From Mesorhizobium sp. B4-1-4 (GTDB lineage Bacteria > Pseudomonadota > Alphaproteobacteria > Rhizobiales > Rhizobiaceae), in assembly GCF_006439395.2 (NCBI RefSeq), contig NZ_CP083950.1, positions 1,240,001-1,304,000 of the forward strand: a stretch of 64,000 bases of DNA, in the 5' to 3' direction. A program made the translations under genes and the position numbers. Below the pieces are notes generated by a model. The model searched no databases. It had not been told where the DNA came from and worked only from the letters and a program-made list of their open reading frames with translations. Positions 59,067-64,000 of the stretch are shown piece by piece. Position 1 is the first letter of the stretch, and every line of letters begins with the position of its first letter.

Positions 59067-60281
59067 TTGAAGGAAGCGAGAATCCAGAAACCGGAACGGC
59101 AGCAGCGCCTGTTCGGCCTGTCGACGCCGCTGCGGTCAGCTGTCATTCCGCCGCTGTCGGCGGCACGCTGGCTGCTGGTGCTGATCGTCGCCGCCGGCGT
59201 CTATTTCTTCCACGGCTTCCTGTTCCCAGTTCTGGCGGCGCTGGTCATCGCTTTCGCAAGTTGGCCGCTCTACCGACGCCTGCTGGCCGGCGTTGGCGGC
59301 AACCGCACCATAGCCGCCACCTTTGCCATCCTGTTCATCCTCGCCTTCCTGGTCATACCGATCGCCCTTGCCGGCACCTATGCCATCAACGAGGTGCGCG
59401 AATGGGTCGGCTGGGCCATCGAAACCAACCGCCATGGGGCCGTGACGCCGCACTGGATCGCCACCATGCCTGTCGTGGGCGAATGGCTGAACGAGCAGTG
59501 GACCACCAATTTGGGCCATCCCGGCGGCATCGGCGAACTGATCCAACTGGTCAGCGGCGCCAATATCGGCAGCATCTATCGCGGCGCGCTCGCCGCCGGC
59601 GGCAGTGCCTTCGGGCTGCTTTTGACGCTGCTGTTCATGATGATCGCGCTGTTCTTCGCCTACCGCGACGGCGAGCATTTTGCTGGCCAGGTCGACCGTC
59701 TGGGCGAGCGTATCTTGCCGACACGCTGGGAGCGGATTTCGCGCGTCGTGCCCGCGACCATCTCGTCGACCGTGACCGGCATGACCGTCATCGCCATCGG
59801 TGAGGGGCTGGTGCTGGGCATCGCCTACTGGCTGGCTGGCGTACCGTCGCCGGTCACGCTCGGCGCCTTGACCGGCGTCATGGCGCTGATCCCCGGCGGG
59901 GCCCCGCTGTCCTTCACCCTGGTGTCGATCTACCTCGCCGCCAGCGGCTCGCCGATGGCCGGCCTGGCGCTGTTCATATGGGGCACGGTCGAGCTGTTTA
60001 TCGTCGACAAGACGTTGCGTCCGAAGCTCGTCGGTGGACCGATAAAACTACCCTTCCTGCCGACCTTTTTTGGCCTGATCGGCGGCGTCAAGACCATGGG
60101 CTTCCTGGGTCTCTTCATCGGCCCGGTGCTGATGGCGCTGCTGGTCGCGATCTGGCGCGAGTGGCTGCGCGAGGTGGAACTTTCCGACGAGATGGCCGCC
60201 GACTCGGCGGCCGAGATCGAGGCCGGTCCACAGATCGAGATCTTGCCGGAAGCTGGCGCGGCCAAGAAGGCCAGCGCCTGA
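59067..60281 (+). CDS. AI-2E family transporter (PerM/TqsA-like permease)
   Basis: A 404-residue inner-membrane protein with about eight helices of the AI-2 exporter/PerM superfamily. Typical blocks are ALVIAFASWPLYRRL, LLLTLLFMMIALFFAYRDGE, VTLGALTGVMALIPGGAPLSF and PTFFGLIGGVKTMGFLGLFIGPV. Members export AI-2 or move ions; the substrate is unknown here. Start is TTG 59067 with GGGGAGAG upstream. The C-terminal tail is acidic. Confidence 0.88.
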   Translation: MKEARIQKPERQQRLFGLSTPLRSAVIPPLSAARWLLVLIVAAGVYFFHGFLFPVLAALVIAFASWPLYRRLLAGVGGNRTIAATFAILFILAFLVIPIALAGTYAINEVREWVGWAIETNRHGAVTPHWIATMPVVGEWLNEQWTTNLGHPGGIGELIQLVSGANIGSIYRGALAAGGSAFGLLLTLLFMMIALFFAYRDGEHFAGQVDRLGERILPTRWERISRVVPATISSTVTGMTVIAIGEGLVLGIAYWLAGVPSPVTLGALTGVMALIPGGAPLSFTLVSIYLAASGSPMAGLALFIWGTVELFIVDKTLRPKLVGGPIKLPFLPTFFGLIGGVKTMGFLGLFIGPVLMALLVAIWREWLREVELSDEMAADSAAEIEAGPQIEILPEAGAAKKASA

Positions 60282-60317
60282 CCCAAAGCCAGATACCCTT
60301 ATACTGGCCCGGTTCTC

Positions 60318-61214
60318 CTAGACCGGATGGTGCACAGCGAAGTCTACGCGGCGCTTGCGGCCGTCATGCAGCTGCCAGAGCGAATGCGCGACCAGCGTGA
60401 CGGTCAGGATTCCGCCGCCGATCAGGCTGTTGCGGGTCGGCGTCTCGGCAAAAATCATCCACACCCAGACTGGCGCCAGCACGGTTTCGAGCAGGTAGAA
60501 CATCGCCACTTCCGGTCCTGAAATGTATTTCGGCCCGGCCGCGAGGCAGAAGAACGAGATCGGCATGATGACGGCGCCGTTGAAGATGATCCACCATGGC
60601 GCATTCACATGAAAGCCTTCGCCGGTGACCATGAAGGCTGCCAGCCCAAGCGGCAGAAGGACGCCGACGAGTGAGGTGAAACCCATGTCCTTGCCGCTGG
60701 CGCGCGAGATGGTGATGGCCACCGCGACGAAGAAAGCCGAGCAAAGCGCCATGAAATCGCCGAAGAGGTGACCGGTGCCGATCGAGCCGCCGACGATGAC
60801 CAGCACGCCGAGGATCATGACAGCCATGGCAATGATCGTCGCCAGCCGCGGTGTTTCCCCGAGGAATATCCACGACAGCAGCGCCGCGAAGACCGTGTTG
60901 AAGGCCAGGATGAACACCAGGTCGGCGGTTGATGTGTGGTACACGGCAGTGATGAAGGTAACGCTGGTCAGCCCATAGCATATTGCCACGATCAGCCCCG
61001 ACCAGCCGGGGATGAGCGGCGGGGCGTTCCGGCTCAGGGAGCGCCAGACCGACCAGATGATCATAGCCGCGACGAATGTGGTGCCGGTGCGCAGCAGCAT
61101 GATCGTCCATGCGCCACCGTCGGCGAGGCGGATCAATGGTATGTCGACAGTCAGTGTCAGGCCGCCGATGGCGGTTATCAAAAGACCTTTCTGGTGATCG
61201 TAGGGAGAGGACAT
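60318..61214 (-). CDS. EamA/DMT-family transporter
   Basis: A 298-residue protein with ten helices arranged as two EamA repeats, starting MSSPYDHQKGLLITAIGGLT. Second repeat includes DFMALCSAFFVAVAITISRASGKDM and ISGPEVAMFYLLETVLAPVWVWMIFAE, a DMT hallmark. Substrate unknown (metabolite efflux in the family). ATG 61214 is used because the upstream extension to 61301 has no membrane character. It follows bpt on the same strand, 124 bp downstream. Confidence 0.88.
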   Translation of the reverse strand: MSSPYDHQKGLLITAIGGLTLTVDIPLIRLADGGAWTIMLLRTGTTFVAAMIIWSVWRSLSRNAPPLIPGWSGLIVAICYGLTSVTFITAVYHTSTADLVFILAFNTVFAALLSWIFLGETPRLATIIAMAVMILGVLVIVGGSIGTGHLFGDFMALCSAFFVAVAITISRASGKDMGFTSLVGVLLPLGLAAFMVTGEGFHVNAPWWIIFNGAVIMPISFFCLAAGPKYISGPEVAMFYLLETVLAPVWVWMIFAETPTRNSLIGGGILTVTLVAHSLWQLHDGRKRRVDFAVHHPV

Positions 61215-61338
61215 GCAGGAACTTTCGCAATGAAATACAGGCTGGTGGCTGGCCGGTGCAATGGCGCACTCTCTCCAGCCAACCGGCTGAAAGACCAGCA
61301 CCGCGTTGAAACAGTTTAAGCGTGGATCGTGGAAAAAC

Positions 61339-62103
61339 TCAGCGTGAAACCGCTTCGTTGGTGTAGCGTTCCCAGCCTTTCGGGCCGAGATGCTCCTGCG
61401 GCATGAAGCGCATCTTATAATTCATCTTGCGCGAGCCATTGACCCAGTAGCCGAGGTAGACATGGGGCAGGCCCATCGCCTTGGCGCGGGCAATGTGGTC
61501 GAGGATCATGAACGTGCCGAGCGAACGCTCCTCGAAATCGGGATTGAAGTAGGAATAGACCATCGACAGCCCGTCGGCCATCTTGTCCGTGAGCGCCACC
61601 GCGATGAGTTCGCCCTGACCCTTGCCGGTGATGAAGGTATCGGGTCCGCGCCGCCGGTATTCGATCACCTTGGTGTCGACATGGGTGTCCTCGACCATCA
61701 TGGCGTAGTCGAGCACCGTCATGTCGGACATGCCGCCGCGGCGATGGCGGGCGTCGAGATAACTGCGGAACAGCGAATATTGTTCGGTCGAGGGCTCGGC
61801 ATCGTGCACCGCGCCGACGAGATCGGAATTGTGCTGCAGCACGCGCTTCATGTTGCGGCTGGCAACGAATTCCTGGGCGAGGATGCGCACCGAAACGCAG
61901 GCGCGGCAGGTCTCGCAAGCCGGCCTGTAGGCGATGTTCTGCGAACGCCTGAAGCCACCTTGCGTCAGGAGGTCGTTCATTTCGGAGGCCTTGTCGCCGA
62001 CCAGATGCGTGAACACCTTGCGCTCGAACTGGCCGTCGAGATAGGGGCACGGCGACGGCGCGGTCAGGAAGAACTGCGGCGACTGGGTCGGATGCTGCGT
62101 CAT
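61339..62103 (-). CDS. bpt: aspartate/glutamate leucyltransferase (bacterial protein transferase)
   Basis: N-end rule enzyme that adds Leu to N-terminal Asp or Glu residues for ClpSAP degradation. 254 residues beginning [22 protein letters not shown]. Family marks are the Cys cluster [16 protein letters not shown], the [19 protein letters not shown] region, and [23 protein letters not shown] followed by [20 protein letters not shown], typical of ATE/Bpt transferases. Bpt is preferred to arginyl Ate by bacterial origin. Confidence 0.95.
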   Translation of the reverse strand: MTQHPTQSPQFFLTAPSPCPYLDGQFERKVFTHLVGDKASEMNDLLTQGGFRRSQNIAYRPACETCRACVSVRILAQEFVASRNMKRVLQHNSDLVGAVHDAEPSTEQYSLFRSYLDARHRRGGMSDMTVLDYAMMVEDTHVDTKVIEYRRRGPDTFITGKGQGELIAVALTDKMADGLSMVYSYFNPDFEERSLGTFMILDHIARAKAMGLPHVYLGYWVNGSRKMNYKMRFMPQEHLGPKGWERYTNEAVSR

Positions 62104-62170
62104 CGAGCCTTGGAAACACTCCTTCGAGTCGCTCTACCTTTGGCGCGGAAAGCGAAAAATTCAACAGGAT

Positions 62171-62202
62171 TGTGAAGGCGCGGGCAAGCGGACGCCTTCA
62201 CA
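62171..62202 (-). terminator. candidate intrinsic terminator of RDD gene
   Basis: Perfect 10-bp arms TGTGAAGGCG (62171-62180) and CGCCTTCACA (62193-62202) with a 12-nt loop, about 40 bp downstream of the minus-strand RDD gene. A weak T-run (TTTTT) follows at a distance on that strand. It separates the RDD gene from bpt. Confidence 0.55.
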
Positions 62203-62241
62203 TTTGCGCTGACGCGACGGGAGCGCTTCCGAAAAATGCCT

Positions 62242-62712
62242 TTAACGGCCGGTGCGGCTGACCACCGTGCCGAGCAGAAGGTCATGTAGCGTGCGCTTAC
62301 GATCAGCGACCAGGGTCACCAGCAGGACCAGCGGCGACAGGATGACGTTGCCGGCCCAGAACAGCACGGAGTGGACGACCGCGGTGAGGCCATCGATCGG
62401 CCTGCCGTCGAGTCGGTCGAGGCGAATGCCCATCATCTTCATGCCCGTGGTGGCTTGGTCGGCGCTGCCCAGCGTGTTCCAGATATAAAGGATGGCGACG
62501 GCCGGCACCAGGATGCCGAACAGCATCCAGCCAAGCCCGAGGGTCAAAAGTCCGAGGAAGAACACCAGTATGGCGAAGGGAATGGTGAGCAATGCGACAA
62601 TGACGTAGTCGAGCACGAAGGCCAGCACGCGCCTCGTGCGCACGCCTTCATAGGCCCTGACATCGTCGAGCCGGGTATTGATGATTTCGCCGTCGAGAAC
62701 GCGCGCGTTCAT
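62242..62712 (-). CDS. RDD family membrane protein
   Basis: A 156-residue protein with three to four hydrophobic helices of the RDD family: TRRVLAFVLDYVIVALLTIPFAI (Arg and two Asp define the family), GLGWMLFGILVPAVAILYI, and QATTGMKMMGIRLDRLDGRPID. ATG 62712 follows a GAGGAA ribosome-binding site; a frame reaching 62754 is less likely. Function unknown; some RDD proteins are ion antiporters. Confidence 0.88.
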   Translation of the reverse strand: MNARVLDGEIINTRLDDVRAYEGVRTRRVLAFVLDYVIVALLTIPFAILVFFLGLLTLGLGWMLFGILVPAVAILYIWNTLGSADQATTGMKMMGIRLDRLDGRPIDGLTAVVHSVLFWAGNVILSPLVLLVTLVADRKRTLHDLLLGTVVSRTGR

Positions 62713-62929
62713 GTCATTTCCTCGTAACGAGGCCCGACATAGGGTGCGGGCCACTCGATGATGAGATGGTGAAGTTCTGTATCGGAATCAAGGCCAGGAC
62801 TATCACCGGGGCGCAAGGCTCGAACCGCGACGAGCATAATCCGAACCGGTTGAATTTGGCACGCGGATGGCATTAGCTTGTTGCGGCGCAACAAAAGCAC
62901 TCTGGGAAAGAGGCGAGGGACGGGGCGAT

Positions 62930-64000
62930 ATGGACTACGACATGCTGGTCATTGGCAGCGGCCCTTCCGGCCGCCGCGCGGCGGTGCAAGCGGCCAAGCT
63001 CGGCAAATCGGTGCTGGTGGTCGACCGTGGCCGGCGCCTGGGCGGCGTCTCCGTGCACACCGGCACAATCCCCTCGAAAACGCTGCGCGAAACGGTCCTT
63101 AACCTGTCAGGCTGGCGCGAGCGCGGCTTTTACGGGCGCGGCTACCGGGTCAAGCAGGACATCTCGGTCGGCGACCTGATCGAGCGCCTGCACAAGACGC
63201 TCGACCACGAGGTCGAGGTGCTGCAGCACCAGTTCATGCGCAACGCGGTCAAGAGCGCGCGTGCGGCGGTGAAGTTCCTCGGCCCCAACAAGGTCAGCCT
63301 GACATCGGACAATGGCGATTACAGCGAAGTCGGTTTCGCCAATGCGCTGATCGCGGTCGGCACCCGGCCGCACCGGCCGAGCGACGTGCCTTTCGACAAG
63401 ACCCGTGTCTTCGACAGCGACGAGATGCTGGAGCTCCACCGCCTCCCCCGCACGCTGACCGTGATTGGCGCCGGCGTCATCGGCGTCGAATATGCCACGA
63501 TCTTTTCCGCGCTCGATGTACCGGTGACACTGGTCGAGCCGCGCAACTCCATCCTCGATTTCGTCGACCGCGAGATCGTCGACGATTTCATCCACCAGAT
63601 GCGCGATCGCGGCATGACGATCCGGCTGGGCAGCGCGGTGAAGGAAATCCGTTCCAGGCCCGAAGCCGCCGAGGTGGAATTGGCCGACGGCCGCACCATT
63701 CGTTCGGAGGTCGTGCTCTACGCCGCCGGCCGCACCGGGAATGTCGGCAGCCTGGGTCTCGACGTGGTCGGCATCGAGGCCGACTCCAGGGGCCGCATCA
63801 AGGTCGATCCGCAGACTTTCCAGACCAGTGTGCCGAACATCTACGCCGCCGGCGATGTCATCGGCTTTCCGAGTCTTGCCTCGACATCGATGGAGCAGGG
63901 TAGGGTGGCGGCCTGCCATGCTTTCGGCGTGACGTTGCCACCGCCGCCGGAAACCTTTCCGTATGGGATCTATGCGGTGCCGGAGATCTCCACGGTCGGC
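62930..64000 (+). CDS. sthA: soluble pyridine nucleotide transhydrogenase, 5' part (3' end outside window)
   Basis: Flavoprotein (Si-specific NAD(P)+ transhydrogenase) that balances NADPH and NADH. It starts MDYDMLVIGSGPSGRRAAVQ, with the FAD GxGxxG fold, then VLVVDRGRRLGGVSVHTGTI, PSKTLRE, the SthA signature. The redox-active CxxxxC pair of lipoamide dehydrogenases is absent (Val-Ser-Val-His-Thr-Gly), as expected for SthA. The second nucleotide fold is LTVIGAGVIGVEYATIFSAL, and the C-terminal FAD Asp is in IYAAGDVIGFPSLASTS. Roughly three quarters of the protein lies in the window. Confidence 0.95.
   Translation, partial: MDYDMLVIGSGPSGRRAAVQAAKLGKSVLVVDRGRRLGGVSVHTGTIPSKTLRETVLNLSGWRERGFYGRGYRVKQDISVGDLIERLHKTLDHEVEVLQHQFMRNAVKSARAAVKFLGPNKVSLTSDNGDYSEVGFANALIAVGTRPHRPSDVPFDKTRVFDSDEMLELHRLPRTLTVIGAGVIGVEYATIFSALDVPVTLVEPRNSILDFVDREIVDDFIHQMRDRGMTIRLGSAVKEIRSRPEAAEVELADGRTIRSEVVLYAAGRTGNVGSLGLDVVGIEADSRGRIKVDPQTFQTSVPNIYAAGDVIGFPSLASTSMEQGRVAACHAFGVTLPPPPETFPYGIYAVPEISTVG

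Overview
This 64 kb window reads as a chromosomal segment of a rhizobial alphaproteobacterium (Hyphomicrobiales), most likely Mesorhizobium or a close Phyllobacteriaceae relative. The evidence is the high GC content, the very large cyclic beta-1,2-glucan synthase next to its ABC exporter, the rhizobial-type Ppx/GppA with a basic N-terminal extension, the small palindromic intergenic repeats, and the protein sequences throughout. The genus is inferred from recognition, not from a search. No symbiosis, conjugation, rRNA or CRISPR locus is present.

Layout. 1-728: 3' part of threonine 3-dehydrogenase. 909-7691: tyrosine/homogentisate catabolism (MarR regulator divergent from hmgA, MBL hydrolase, fumarylacetoacetase family hydrolase, DinB protein, a Phd/VapC toxin-antitoxin pair, and hppD divergent from an Lrp/AsnC regulator). 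7688-8691: a rhodanese-like/DUF442 protein and a RidA protein. 8873-16948: a complete five-step histidine utilisation locus, hutFC divergent from hutIHGUD, with a perfect palindrome of HutC-operator type between them. 17238-27985: ndvB and ndvA. 28218-33355: orphan ccmC, a DSD1-family PLP enzyme divergent from D-lyxose isomerase, a TPR protein and tRNA-Cys.

33850-42623 is the accessory-looking part. It holds a DUF1326/DUF2182 membrane pair rich in Cys and Met, a FecR-domain secreted protein broken by an apparent one-base deletion, a CHASE2 adenylate cyclase, several small hypothetical genes, an EF-hand protein, an XRE regulator, and a decayed tyrosine-recombinase end beside tRNA-Gln(CUG).

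42810-64000 is mostly housekeeping: YbhN-like membrane protein, ppx/gppA-rlmE, an MFS exporter, a second toxin-antitoxin pair, guaB, MAPEG protein, rnd, aspS, a secreted rhizobial protein, parC, AI-2E family permease, EamA transporter, bpt, RDD protein and the 5' part of sthA.

How it works together: hppD, hmgA and fahA give most of the tyrosine to fumarate/acetoacetate route (no maleylacetoacetate isomerase gene is seen here). The hut genes take histidine to glutamate through formylglutamate, with HutC as likely urocanate-responsive repressor. NdvB synthesises and NdvA exports cyclic glucan. Several intergenic gaps carry a related family of long inverted repeats; in two cases a repeat supplies the stop codon or C-terminus of a gene. 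I did not find a clear large undescribed system. The best candidates for new biology are the DUF1326/DUF2182 pair and the FecR/CHASE2-cyclase pair.
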